This document shows, in pieces, positions 32,400-41,376 of a stretch of 50,845 bases of DNA; within the stretch, counting starts at the first letter, position 1; the number at the start of each line of letters is the position of its first letter. Both the position numbers and the translations under genes were made by a program. The DNA is from JASFTV01 sp050050615 (GTDB lineage: Bacteria > Desulfobacterota > DSM-4660 > Desulfatiglandales > HGW-15): the NCBI GenBank assembly GCA_050050615.1, contig JASFTV010000001.1, positions 1 to 50,845 on the forward strand, read 5' to 3'. The notes beneath the pieces were generated by a model. It was not told the origin of the DNA and searched no databases. It saw only the letters and a list, made by a program, of their open reading frames with translations.

Positions 32400-34400
32400 A
32401 TGAGATTTCTTAGCAGGAAGGAGAACCTTGGGGTCTTTTTTTCGAGCAGCTTGCTGATTGTGTTTATCGGCTACCTCCTGTGGGCCAACTATCTGTCCCA
32501 GAAAGCACTCGAGAAATCCGCTCTAAAGGAGCTGGGACACCAAATCAAGATGATGGCTAACACGGTCGGTTATTTCTACTCCGAGCGGAAAAATGATCTG
32601 GAATATCTTGCGGCGAGAGAGGAAATTTTCGTGTTTTTTGAAAAGCAGGCGTCCGGAATGTCGATGGACAATGAGTTGCAAGAGAGTGTGTCCGCAATAC
32701 AGGAGAGCTTCAAACGCCTTTTGGAATCCAGGAAAGTCGGTCACGAGCCGATCTATAACCGACTTGCTCTTGTGGAGCGAAATGGGAAACTGCTTGCTGA
32801 CACGCAATCGGCGAAGTCAATTGGGGACAAAACCAGGTACTGGGGAAAATACCTCAACCCGGACAGCTCAGGCAATGTGATCGATGTCGAACATGACGGG
32901 CGGTCGGTGGAGGTAGTGCTCACCCTGCCCTGCGTTTTCAGAAACCGGTATCTCGGACAAGTCATCGCATGGATATCACACGATACGGTTTACAAGCATT
33001 TCATCATGGACCAGGCAGGTTCAAGCTGGATGCGGTTTACTTACATAGATTGCCTGGGGTTGCACCTTCACGATGGTACAGGGAACACTTTAGAACCAGC
33101 CTCTTTGGGTCTCCCAGACCACGACACGCTAAGAGGCGTCGCTGAAAACGGGGAGCCGTATCGTTTTAGGAAACTGTCTCCAGAGAACGAAGAGAAGGAG
33201 ATGGTCGCATACATCGCTCAAATTCAGGGGACGCCTTTCTCTATGATCAGCGTCCTACCGATTTCTGAGGTATACGGGTTCAAAAACCCGTGGCAACTGC
33301 TGCTGGAGATGGGCGCTTTAGCCCTGATGGTCCTTGCAGGGACGGCGTCTCTGTTTCAGATAAAAACGCGGAATCTGCTTCTTCAGGCCCGTCTTGAAGA
33401 GTCGGACAAGAGGGAGAGAGACATTCACCAAATAAATGCGGAGCTCCAAAAAGAAATCATGGAACGCCAGAGGGTGGGGGAGGCTCTGGAGAAATACAAA
33501 GAAAAACTGGAAGAGATGGTTGAGGCCCGAACTGCTGAACTTGAAGAAGCACAGAATGTTTTTGTGAACAGAGCGATGGAGGCTGGCCGGGCACAGCTTT
33601 CGGCCATGGTCCTTCACAATATTGGCAATGCCATAACGCCGGTTAAAGTCTATACGGAAGGGATGAAAGCGAGTGACCTAGAGCGTTTGCTGGGTTATCT
33701 TGAGAGCTGCTATCTGGATCTCAGCGAGCATGCCCCCGACGTACAACGCTATGTAAATGATGATCCAAAGGGCAAAGAGGTGTTTTCTTATATGGGGAAA
33801 CTGATCAATTTCTTGAAGAAACACGCCGACGAAAAGGCCATGGCGGTCAACAAGATACATGGGGCTGTGACCTATATATCTGACATTCTCACTTTACAGC
33901 AGAGCTATGCCGCAAAGGAACGGGAGATTAAGGAACAGACGGATCTGAATCATTTGATCGGCCACGCTCTTCATATGCAAGGCATTGCACTGGAAAAAAG
34001 GGGAATTGTCGTAAAGAAGGATCTTCAAAGCGATTTGCCAAAGGTTCTGATAGACAAGGGCAGACTGATGCAGGCCCTTGTAAATTTCATCAAAAACAGC
34101 TATGAAGCGATCGATGAATTGGAGGATGAAAGCGAACAAAGGGTCATCACCCTGAAAACCTTTGCGGACAATGGCCAAGTGTGCATTCAAATAACGGACA
34201 CCGGTGTCGGGTTAAAGCCGAACGATACAGGGGCAATGTTTGAGTTTGGGAAGTCCCATAAAGGGTCTTCTGGCGTTGGCCTCTACTATTGCAAAATGTT
34301 CATAGAGGCTAATAGGGGGACAGTGACGATCACGAGTCCCGGCAAGGGAAAAGGGACGACGGTGGTGGTTCGTCTACCCTCCGAAGAGGTTGACTCATAA
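32400..34400 (+). CDS. Membrane sensor histidine kinase with periplasmic sensor region
   Basis: The 666-residue kinase has a membrane helix at about 13-31, a roughly 250-residue periplasmic sensor (Cache-like, with RYWGKYL and VFRNRYLGQVIAWIS), a second helix near 295-315, a coiled coil, and a catalytic core. The H-box reads MVLHNIGNAITPV, an HN-type variant lacking the usual acidic residue after His. The N-box LVNFIKNSYEAIDE, DTGVGL and GSSGVGLYY complete the ATP site. GGAG lies 5 bases before the ATG at 32400. It probably feeds the receiver proteins next to it; the ligand is unknown. Confidence 0.9.
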   Translation: MRFLSRKENLGVFFSSSLLIVFIGYLLWANYLSQKALEKSALKELGHQIKMMANTVGYFYSERKNDLEYLAAREEIFVFFEKQASGMSMDNELQESVSAIQESFKRLLESRKVGHEPIYNRLALVERNGKLLADTQSAKSIGDKTRYWGKYLNPDSSGNVIDVEHDGRSVEVVLTLPCVFRNRYLGQVIAWISHDTVYKHFIMDQAGSSWMRFTYIDCLGLHLHDGTGNTLEPASLGLPDHDTLRGVAENGEPYRFRKLSPENEEKEMVAYIAQIQGTPFSMISVLPISEVYGFKNPWQLLLEMGALALMVLAGTASLFQIKTRNLLLQARLEESDKRERDIHQINAELQKEIMERQRVGEALEKYKEKLEEMVEARTAELEEAQNVFVNRAMEAGRAQLSAMVLHNIGNAITPVKVYTEGMKASDLERLLGYLESCYLDLSEHAPDVQRYVNDDPKGKEVFSYMGKLINFLKKHADEKAMAVNKIHGAVTYISDILTLQQSYAAKEREIKEQTDLNHLIGHALHMQGIALEKRGIVVKKDLQSDLPKVLIDKGRLMQALVNFIKNSYEAIDELEDESEQRVITLKTFADNGQVCIQITDTGVGLKPNDTGAMFEFGKSHKGSSGVGLYYCKMFIEANRGTVTITSPGKGKGTTVVVRLPSEEVDS

Positions 34401-34411
34401 GGAGCTCGCAA

Positions 34412-35815
34412 GTGAAGGAGAACAAGCGAATATTGGTTGCGGATGACGATTCAGGGGTGAGGGATTCTTATGTGGATATCTTAGCCCCCACTCCCACAAA
34501 AGAGATTATGCTAAAGGGCGCTTCCCTTTTTGGCAAAAAAGGAGGATCGGACGAAGGCGTCTTTCCGGAGCTCTATGACCTTACCCTGGTTGACAGAGGG
34601 GAGAAGGCCCTGGAGGCGGTAAAGGAGTCCGTGAAAAAACGGCGGCCCTTTGCTGGCGCATTTATCGACATGAAGATGCCCGGCATCGATGGTGCGGAGA
34701 CAGCGAGGCGAATGTGGGCCATCGATCCCCGGGTAAAAATCGTCATCGTCACCGCTTACAGTGAATTCACGCCAGATGAAATCATCCAGGTGACCGGCAG
34801 AGATGATATCTTTTACCTCCGTAAACCCTTCAACCCGGAAGAGATAAGACAGTTCGCCAGGGCCTTTACAGACCAGTGGCGCCTTGAGCGAGAAAGGGAC
34901 TCGCTTGCCAACAAACTGAAAAAGGCGAACAAAGAGCTGGAGGACATCAACAAGAACCTCCAGAAAAAGGTGCAAGAGCAAGCATCATTACTCATCCAAT
35001 CGGAGAAAATGGCCTCAATCGGGATCCTTGCTGCCGGGGTTGCCCACGAGATCAACAATCCGATTTCCTTCGTGAACAGCAATCTCTCAACGCTGTGGAC
35101 CTATGTTTTGAAGATCAACAAACTCCTTCAAGAGTATGCGGCCTTGGAGACTTGCATCGATGGGGGTGACATCGAAAATCTCCCTGCAAGGGTTGCAGGG
35201 ATTAGGAGTCTTAAGGATAAGCAAAAGATCAAGTTCATCCTGGATGATATCGGACAAATGATTGAAGAATCCCTGGATGGGACACGGCGGGTCCAAGAGA
35301 TTGTACGAGACCTGAGGACTTATTCCCGGGTCGACCAGACCGAACTTAAGGAGATCGACTTGAACAGCCTCATAGACGACACGCTCAAACTGATGGGCAA
35401 TCAATTGAAATACAAGGTTGAAGTCGTCAAAGATTATGGCGCCCTGCCGAAAGTTCGATGTTTCTCCCAAAAGATAACCCAAGTTTTTGTTAATCTCCTG
35501 CTCAATGCCGTCCAAGCCATCAAACAAAAAGGGAGTATCAAAATATCTACCCGATACATCAAGGATGGCCGCAGAGCTGAGGATCCTAAGGTGGAGATAA
35601 GGTTATCAGATACAGGCTGCGGCATTTCCAAAAAGGATATTTCAAAAATATTTGACCCCTTCTTCACGACCAAGTCTGTGGCACAGGGGACGGGTCTTGG
35701 GCTGAGTATCGTCTACGACATCATAAAAGCCCATGGAGGTAAGATCATGGTCCAAAGCGAGGAGGGGGTAGGGACGACCTTTGCCATAAGGTTACCCTTG
35801 AAAGCGAAACTGTGA
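34412..35815 (+). CDS. Receiver-histidine kinase hybrid (soluble)
   Basis: The 467-residue protein begins with a receiver domain (ILVADDDSGVRDSYVDIL near 7, phospho-acceptor in AFIDMKMPGIDG near 88, LRKPF near 142) that carries an insertion of about 30 residues after its first helix. A coiled coil and a kinase core follow: H-box GVAHEINNPISFVNS near 210, N-box VFVNLLLNAVQAI near 355, DTGCGI and GTGLGLSIV. There is no membrane segment, so its input is likely phosphotransfer to its own receiver from the Cache kinase. The GTG start follows AAGGAG at 7 bases, 11 bases after the previous stop. Confidence 0.92.
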   Translation: MKENKRILVADDDSGVRDSYVDILAPTPTKEIMLKGASLFGKKGGSDEGVFPELYDLTLVDRGEKALEAVKESVKKRRPFAGAFIDMKMPGIDGAETARRMWAIDPRVKIVIVTAYSEFTPDEIIQVTGRDDIFYLRKPFNPEEIRQFARAFTDQWRLERERDSLANKLKKANKELEDINKNLQKKVQEQASLLIQSEKMASIGILAAGVAHEINNPISFVNSNLSTLWTYVLKINKLLQEYAALETCIDGGDIENLPARVAGIRSLKDKQKIKFILDDIGQMIEESLDGTRRVQEIVRDLRTYSRVDQTELKEIDLNSLIDDTLKLMGNQLKYKVEVVKDYGALPKVRCFSQKITQVFVNLLLNAVQAIKQKGSIKISTRYIKDGRRAEDPKVEIRLSDTGCGISKKDISKIFDPFFTTKSVAQGTGLGLSIVYDIIKAHGGKIMVQSEEGVGTTFAIRLPLKAKL

Positions 35816-35864
35816 TACCCGGACCTGCCAAAACTGAAAGAGAATCGGACGATGCGGAGCCTTG

Positions 35865-35883
35865 AGCCCCCTTCGAGGGGGCT
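35865..35883. terminator. Hairpin between convergent genes, candidate terminator
   Basis: AGCCCCCT-TCG-AGGGGGCT is a perfect 8-bp stem in the gap between the plus-strand kinase gene and the minus-strand DUF368 gene. It has no U-run on either side, so it is a weak intrinsic terminator candidate. Confidence 0.35.
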
Positions 35884-35914
35884 TACTGATGCCTCTAGCT
35901 CTGCGGGAGGAGAC

Positions 35915-36886
35915 TCACCGGGCATTTCTTCTTCCAGCCCAAAAGTTTAAGAAGAAGACCACCAAGAAACCGAGAACTGCCAGACAGATGGCTATCGTCA
36001 CCTCCGCGTTCCAGTGGGAAGGAAGGGTGTTGGCCTGCACTACAACAGAATGCCCTCCATCAGCTGCTGTTGCGCTTTCTAACGTTTTTTTCCAAGGCCA
36101 TACCTTTCTTAGGGCCCCGAGCATCAACCCGGTTAGAACAGCAATGGTCACATCCCGGTGTTTTCTTAGAAGCCAATTCAAGAGACGGACGAAGGTGATG
36201 AGTCCGATCGCGGCACCGGATGCGGCCAGCGCAAGGGTTAGAAGATCCCGGTCATTCACTGCGCTGAGGAGATACTCGTATTTCCCCATGAGGACCAGAA
36301 TGAAAGAACCGGATATGCCGGGCAAAATCATCGCGCATATGGCGACAGCGCCGCTTAGCAATAGGAACCAGGGTGTTTCAGGCGTAGATACAGGCACCAT
36401 GCCGACAAGAATGTAGGCCCCTACAGCTCCCAGAAACATCCATGCGGTTTTTGAAAGATGCCATTTCTCCAAGTGACGTCCCACCGTGAACACCGAGGCA
36501 AGGATAAGACCGAAGAAGAAAGACCAGATAAATACAGGTCGATTTTCGAGTAGCCAGCTTAGGATTCTGGCCAAGGAAAAGATGGCTATGAAAATGCCCA
36601 AGAGCAATGCAAGAAGGAATTGCCAGGAGACAGCATCCATAGCCGCCCTCCACCTAAGCGAAAGCAAGCGCTTCACAAAATTCAGATCAAAAGACCGGAT
36701 GGATTCTATGAGCTCTTCATAGATGCCCAGAATAAAGGCCATGGTGCCGCCCGACACCCCTGGAACCACATCAGCTGCCCCCATGCAGAAACCTTTTACG
36801 GTAATTCCGATATAACTGAGAATCGAGCGCGCAGACCTAGGGTTATCTTTTTTCAATGGCTCTTTCCTCGTTTGAATGACGATCAC
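35915..36886 (-). CDS. popT: DUF368 membrane protein, PopT-type undecaprenyl-phosphate translocase
   Basis: The 323-residue protein has about eight hydrophobic segments. The family signature GFCMGAADVVPGVSGGTMAF lies near residue 33-52, with a second related block AICAMILPGISGSFILVLMG near 185-204. DUF368 proteins have been shown in other bacteria to recycle undecaprenyl phosphate across the inner membrane for cell-wall synthesis. The GTG at 36886 overlaps the upstream stop by 4 bases (GTGA), favouring it over the TTG at 36892 and implying coupled translation with the DUF4301 gene. Confidence 0.88.
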   Translation of the reverse strand: MIVIQTRKEPLKKDNPRSARSILSYIGITVKGFCMGAADVVPGVSGGTMAFILGIYEELIESIRSFDLNFVKRLLSLRWRAAMDAVSWQFLLALLLGIFIAIFSLARILSWLLENRPVFIWSFFFGLILASVFTVGRHLEKWHLSKTAWMFLGAVGAYILVGMVPVSTPETPWFLLLSGAVAICAMILPGISGSFILVLMGKYEYLLSAVNDRDLLTLALAASGAAIGLITFVRLLNWLLRKHRDVTIAVLTGLMLGALRKVWPWKKTLESATAADGGHSVVVQANTLPSHWNAEVTIAICLAVLGFLVVFFLNFWAGRRNAR

Positions 36887-38469
36887 GAACAATTCCCAAG
36901 TAAAGGCTGATGTTCCTTGCGCAGTAGATCAAGGACCGTTTTTACCGGATTAAAGGTGATGATAGGAACTTCCACAAAGACCGTATTCCACTTTGCCATG
37001 GAGCCGTTCCAAAGGCCTGGAAGCTCAAGCGCCTTTAACTCTCTTCCCTCTTTAGACTTGATGGATATGAAGCCCGTATTGGGATCTACAAAATCAGCCA
37101 GATTAAAAGGCTTTCCCAAATAATCACGAACCCCGCAAACGAGATCAACGGGATTGAAATATGCAGAAGAATGCCAAATGCTCCGCTGTAGCGGCGATTT
37201 CATATTCACTTGAGACGCCTCGACGATCTGAACAGATGCACCTTTATCCTCATGTTCCACCCAAAAGGGCCCTCCTCCCGGTTCTCCTACGTTTTTGACC
37301 GCACCACAAACCCTCAAAGGCCTGTTTAGTTTTTGGAAAAGAAAATCTATTTTTTCATCTCTTGATTGGTTCTCCATGCTTTCAGACGGAACAGTGTTTA
37401 GTCGACGCCTGGCAAATTCAGTGATCTCATTGAGTAGGGCCTCATCTACCTCTCTTGTTGAGAGCCTCTTAAGATAAAGGAAGATCTCGTTTTGCAGCTC
37501 AATGAGATAACCGCCCAAGGCCCTCTTGTAAGTGTATGTAACCTGTTTGAGGCTGTCAGGAACCACGTTGTCTATGTTCTTCATGAAGATGATATCTTCC
37601 TCTAATTCGCTGAGATTTTTCAGCAGGGCCCCATGGCCTCCAGGCCGAAAGACGAGTTTTCCGTGCTTATCGCGAAATGGCTTGTTGTCCATGTCTACAG
37701 CTATAGTGTCCGTGGATGGACTTTGCTGGGAAAAGCTCAAGTCATATGTAATCCCGGACGCTTCATAGGCGGGGCGGACTTTTTCTATGTGTTTCCGTAT
37801 GGCCGCTTCGTGTTCAGGAGAGACGGTAAAATGAAGACGGACACGCCTGTTTCCGTCCTGCACGTAAGCTGCTGCCTCCACCAAGTGCTCTTCAAAGGGT
37901 GTGCGCGCGCGCTTCGGGTAAAGATGGAACTTGACGAGTCCCTTGGGAAGGCTGGCGAGGTTGAGTCCTTTAGGCGTCAACAAATATTCCAAAAGGGGTT
38001 TGTACTCCCCTGCGGATATGAGGTCCTCTGTATCCAACCCATCCTTGGCCATGGCCGCTTTCAGATCGTCGTAGAAGGCAAATTTTTTTATTGCCTTGAG
38101 AAAGTCAAGAAAAAGCACATGATCACGATCATTCTTCTCAGCGTGAACGGCGATAAGCTTTTCATCAATCTTGTTGTAGCGATTGTTAAAAGAGAGCAAC
38201 AACTTAAACATGCGAGTGGCAGCTCCTGAGGCGGGCACAAATTTCATCACCCTTCCAGATTGAGCGGCACGGGCATGAATCGTGGACAGCCTTTCAAGAT
38301 CCGCTTCACCTAAAGCATGGATTCCATCGCCCACGGTGCAGGGCCGCTTCAGCCTTGCATAGGGGAACCCCCTTCTAAATATCTCAATTTGCTCAACGAC
38401 TTTTTCCGGCGTCAGCCCTTTATCTTTGATTTGGCGAAGATCCTCTTCATTAAACAATGAGCCGACCAT
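36883..38469 (-). CDS. DUF4301 family protein
   Basis: The 528-residue soluble protein belongs to DUF4301, a family without assigned activity. Two segments, KFVPASGAATRMFKLLL near 75 and LVFRPGGHGALLKNL near 270, resemble the nucleotide and sugar loops of UDP-sugar pyrophosphorylase-type nucleotidyltransferases, so a sugar-nucleotide role is possible but unproven. The start at 38469 has AGGAGG upstream; the in-frame ATG at 38517 does not. Coupling to a lipid-carrier translocase hints at envelope polysaccharide metabolism. Confidence 0.82.
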   Translation of the reverse strand: MVGSLFNEEDLRQIKDKGLTPEKVVEQIEIFRRGFPYARLKRPCTVGDGIHALGEADLERLSTIHARAAQSGRVMKFVPASGAATRMFKLLLSFNNRYNKIDEKLIAVHAEKNDRDHVLFLDFLKAIKKFAFYDDLKAAMAKDGLDTEDLISAGEYKPLLEYLLTPKGLNLASLPKGLVKFHLYPKRARTPFEEHLVEAAAYVQDGNRRVRLHFTVSPEHEAAIRKHIEKVRPAYEASGITYDLSFSQQSPSTDTIAVDMDNKPFRDKHGKLVFRPGGHGALLKNLSELEEDIIFMKNIDNVVPDSLKQVTYTYKRALGGYLIELQNEIFLYLKRLSTREVDEALLNEITEFARRRLNTVPSESMENQSRDEKIDFLFQKLNRPLRVCGAVKNVGEPGGGPFWVEHEDKGASVQIVEASQVNMKSPLQRSIWHSSAYFNPVDLVCGVRDYLGKPFNLADFVDPNTGFISIKSKEGRELKALELPGLWNGSMAKWNTVFVEVPIITFNPVKTVLDLLRKEHQPLLGNCS

Positions 38470-38770
38470 CAAGTTCCCTCCTGTTGGATCAGCACAAGCG
38501 TTTTTCTTCAACCGCACGGAAAAGGGCAGGTGGAGCGGAAGATTCTCGATCGGTTTTCAAACCGCGAGGCCACAGAACCGTCGAACGTGGTGAAAAATCA
38601 TTGCGTGGAGAATATTGAAAACCTCGTTCAGTGTCAATCCTTTACAGGTATGACCCGGCAAGCGAAAATAAAAGGGCTTGTCTATTGTCTGATAATATTT
38701 TAAAAATTGTTATGAATGGCTTGGCAGATCAAAGACTTCTGAGGCCTGATTTAGGCCGGGGGAAAAACCC

Positions 38771-40135
38771 TTGAACGATACCGGCTTCTTGTTCGAAAAG
38801 GAAAAGACCAAAATTTACACGGTCAGTGCTCTCACTGAAGAGATCAAGGATCTGCTGGAGGGGACCTTTGACTTTATCTGGGTAGAGGGCGAAATCTCCA
38901 ATTTCAGGGTTCCCTCTTCAGGACATTATTATATGGTCCTTAAGGATGAAAAGACTCAGATCAGAGCCATTATGTTCCGCCCCCAGACCCGATATCTGAA
39001 ATTTGTGCCGGAAGACGGGATGAAGGTCATTGTTCAGGGCAGAGTGGCTGTGTACGAGCCGCGAGGGGAATATCAGATTATCCTGGATTACCTGGAACCC
39101 CTGGGGGTGGGCGCCCTCGCGCTTGCCTTTGAGCAGCTCAAGAAGAAGCTTGCTGTCCAGGGTATTTTTGATGAAGAAGTAAAAAAACCCTTGCCGTTTC
39201 TTCCCCAAAGGGTGGCGGTCATTACATCTCCGACCGGCGCCGCCATCCGGGACTTCTTGAGAGTCATTCAACGTCGGTTTGCCAATATCGAGATTATCAT
39301 CATTCCGGTAAAGGTGCAGGGGGATGAAGCGGCTGCGGAGATGGTGGAAGCTCTGGAGATCGTTCATCGAGAACTGGACGCGGATGTCATTGTCCTGACC
39401 AGGGGAGGCGGTTCGTTGGAGGATCTTTGGGCCTTTAATCAGGAGGAACTGGCCCTTGCTATTAGGGCGTCCCGGATTCCTGTGGTATCGGCCGTTGGCC
39501 ACGAGATTGATACCACCATTTCCGACTTGGCCGCTGATCTTCGAGCGCCCACGCCTTCAGCGGCTGCTGAAATTTTGGTCGTAGAAAAGGAGGCTTTGGA
39601 AGAGCGCCTCCGGCAATTTGGCGGCCGACTCCAAATAAGCTTGAAGAATTCCCTGGTAAACCTGAACCAGAGATTGTCCCTTCTGGCAAAAAGACTCCGG
39701 GATCCCCGGAGACAGTTAGCGGATTTGTGGATTTATCTTGATGAACTCAATAGCCGGCTCATCAGGCTGACGGGTCTCATGATCAAGGATCGAAAAAGAG
39801 TGCTAAGCGCAGAAGAGCGTGCCCTCGTGCTCCATTCCCCCATGAAAATGTTGGCTGCTTTGGGGCAGAAAATAGATTTTCAGAAACGTTCGCTAACCTT
39901 TATGATTGTGAGGCGGCTCAAGGATTATCGGATGAGCCTTTCTTTTTTGGAGGAGAAAATCAAGGATATCAGCCCTCTTTCCGTACTGAAAAGGGGATAT
40001 TCCATTACGCGAAAACTTCCGGAAAGATGGGTCCTAAGAGAGGCTTCGCGGGTTAAGAAGGGGGATCAGGTCAGTGTGACACTTGCCGAAGGGGGGCTTG
40101 AGTGCCGTGTGGAAAAGATCATTTCCGGCACGTGA
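38771..40135 (+). CDS. xseA: Exodeoxyribonuclease VII large subunit
   Basis: XseA with XseB degrades single-stranded DNA. The 454-residue protein has an N-terminal OB-fold (YTVSALTEEIKDLLEGTFDF near 16-35, then WVEGEISNF) and a catalytic middle with VITSPTGAAIRDFLRVIQRR near 148-167, LTRGGGSLEDLWAFN near 208 and SAVGHEIDTTISDLAADLRA near 238-257, followed by a long coiled coil. The length is normal. The start is TTG with a G-rich ribosome-binding site (GGGGG) upstream. It is the first gene of a plus-strand run reaching dxs. The 250-base gap before it shows no clear promoter. Confidence 0.94.
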   Translation: MNDTGFLFEKEKTKIYTVSALTEEIKDLLEGTFDFIWVEGEISNFRVPSSGHYYMVLKDEKTQIRAIMFRPQTRYLKFVPEDGMKVIVQGRVAVYEPRGEYQIILDYLEPLGVGALALAFEQLKKKLAVQGIFDEEVKKPLPFLPQRVAVITSPTGAAIRDFLRVIQRRFANIEIIIIPVKVQGDEAAAEMVEALEIVHRELDADVIVLTRGGGSLEDLWAFNQEELALAIRASRIPVVSAVGHEIDTTISDLAADLRAPTPSAAAEILVVEKEALEERLRQFGGRLQISLKNSLVNLNQRLSLLAKRLRDPRRQLADLWIYLDELNSRLIRLTGLMIKDRKRVLSAEERALVLHSPMKMLAALGQKIDFQKRSLTFMIVRRLKDYRMSLSFLEEKIKDISPLSVLKRGYSITRKLPERWVLREASRVKKGDQVSVTLAEGGLECRVEKIISGT

Positions 40136-40214
40136 AGCGATCAGCGCTAGGCTGTGAATCTCCCCTTTGTTTTGAGAAGATGCATTTTCATATACCACTT
40201 GTAGGCAATCCAAA

Positions 40215-41132
40215 ATGACTATGAACGGCAGAAAACGACAGGAGCGGGCGGTAAACATCGTGAGATCTGTGGCCATCATAATGGTTTTCCTAGGATTTCA
40301 GCCCCTTCTGATGAGCCCGAAGGTCATGGGCGGATCCGAACCGAAAGTCTCTGTTTCCTCCAGGAACATTCCCCAGGGAGATCTGGGCCTGATCAGGGTT
40401 GAGGTGGGGAAGGGAGAGATCCCCCAGGTGACATGGATGGGTGAGAAGGTCCATATGGTCCCAAACGACCAGGAGAGGACGTGGCGTGGATTCCTTGGCG
40501 TAGACCTTAAAGCAAAGCCCGGAACTTATCCTCTTTACGTAGAGATCCTCCCCGCAGGCGGTGAAAAAAACACGGAGATCCATGTGGAACAGAAACGGTA
40601 CGGTGTGCGTCGGTTGACCCTCCCAAGAGAGATGGTGGCGTTGGATGCACCGACCCTCGAAAGGGTCAAAGAAGAGGCGAGAACCATGAGAGCGTTGTGG
40701 GAGGCTCCGGCCTCAATAGCAGCCTGGAGTGGACCCTTCTTGAGGCCTGTTGAGGGCGAGGTCGTAGGCCCTTTTGGTCGGAGCAGTATCATCAATGAGC
40801 AGCCGAGGACGCCCCATTCGGGAGTAGACCTGAGAGCGGACAGGGGTACGCCCATCAAGGCTATCAACGATGGCAGGGTGGCACTTACCTGTGACCACTT
40901 TTTCAGCGGGCGATCGGTTGTGATTGATCATGGTGGGGGCATTCTGAGTATGTACTTTCATCTGGAAAAGATCCTGGTTCAAAAAGACGAAAAGGTGACC
41001 AAAGGGCAGGTTGTCGGTCTTGTGGGCTCCACCGGGCGTGCCACCGGTCCGCATCTCCACTTTGGGATAAGGGTCAACGGGGCCAGGGTAGATCCATTAA
41101 GATTGGTGTCTCTAAGTGAAGACCTGGAGTGA
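40215..41132 (+). CDS. M23 (LytM-type) peptidoglycan endopeptidase
   Basis: The 305-residue protein has an N-terminal hydrophobic signal (about 14-35), a beta-rich middle domain (about 40-130) and a C-terminal M23 domain. The zinc and catalytic residues are visible: HSGVDLRADRG near 200-210 (His and Asp) and TGPHLHFG near 280-287 (HxH). It should therefore be an active zinc peptidase in the periplasm that cleaves peptide cross-links. Its stop overlaps the region of the xseB start. Gene order xseA-M23-xseB-ispA-dxs recurs in related bacteria as far as I recall. Confidence 0.9.
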   Translation: MTMNGRKRQERAVNIVRSVAIIMVFLGFQPLLMSPKVMGGSEPKVSVSSRNIPQGDLGLIRVEVGKGEIPQVTWMGEKVHMVPNDQERTWRGFLGVDLKAKPGTYPLYVEILPAGGEKNTEIHVEQKRYGVRRLTLPREMVALDAPTLERVKEEARTMRALWEAPASIAAWSGPFLRPVEGEVVGPFGRSSIINEQPRTPHSGVDLRADRGTPIKAINDGRVALTCDHFFSGRSVVIDHGGGILSMYFHLEKILVQKDEKVTKGQVVGLVGSTGRATGPHLHFGIRVNGARVDPLRLVSLSEDLE

Positions 41133-41134
41133 TT

Positions 41135-41374
41135 ATGGCTGAGAAAAAGTTTGAAGAGGCAATGGAAAGATTGGAAGAAATCGTTGAAAGCCTGGAAAGT
41201 GGGGACCTTTCCCTTGAGGAATCTCTCAGGATTTTTGAGGAAGGGATGAAGCTTATCGGGTTCTGTTCCAAGAAACTGGAGCAGGCCGAGCAAAAGGTGA
41301 GTATACTCATCAAAGACAGCGGCGGCAAATTTGCCCAGCAGCCCTTTGAAATGGATGAGAAGGAAGAGAGCTGA
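41135..41374 (+). CDS. xseB: Exodeoxyribonuclease VII small subunit
   Basis: The 79-residue protein matches XseB throughout: KKFEEAMERLEEIVESLESG near 4-23, then LSLEESLRIFEEGMKLI near 26 and LEQAEQKVSIL near 50. Two helices pair with the XseA coiled coil. ATG 41135 is preferred (GGAG 5 bases upstream); a GTG at 41129 is in frame. It is two bases from ispA. Confidence 0.93.
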   Translation: MAEKKFEEAMERLEEIVESLESGDLSLEESLRIFEEGMKLIGFCSKKLEQAEQKVSILIKDSGGKFAQQPFEMDEKEES

Positions 41375-41376
41375 GA

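Noticed and set aside
36883..36892. TTG at 36892 as start of the DUF368 protein.
   Set aside because: The GTG at 36886 gives a standard GTGA stop-start overlap and the same family N-terminus.
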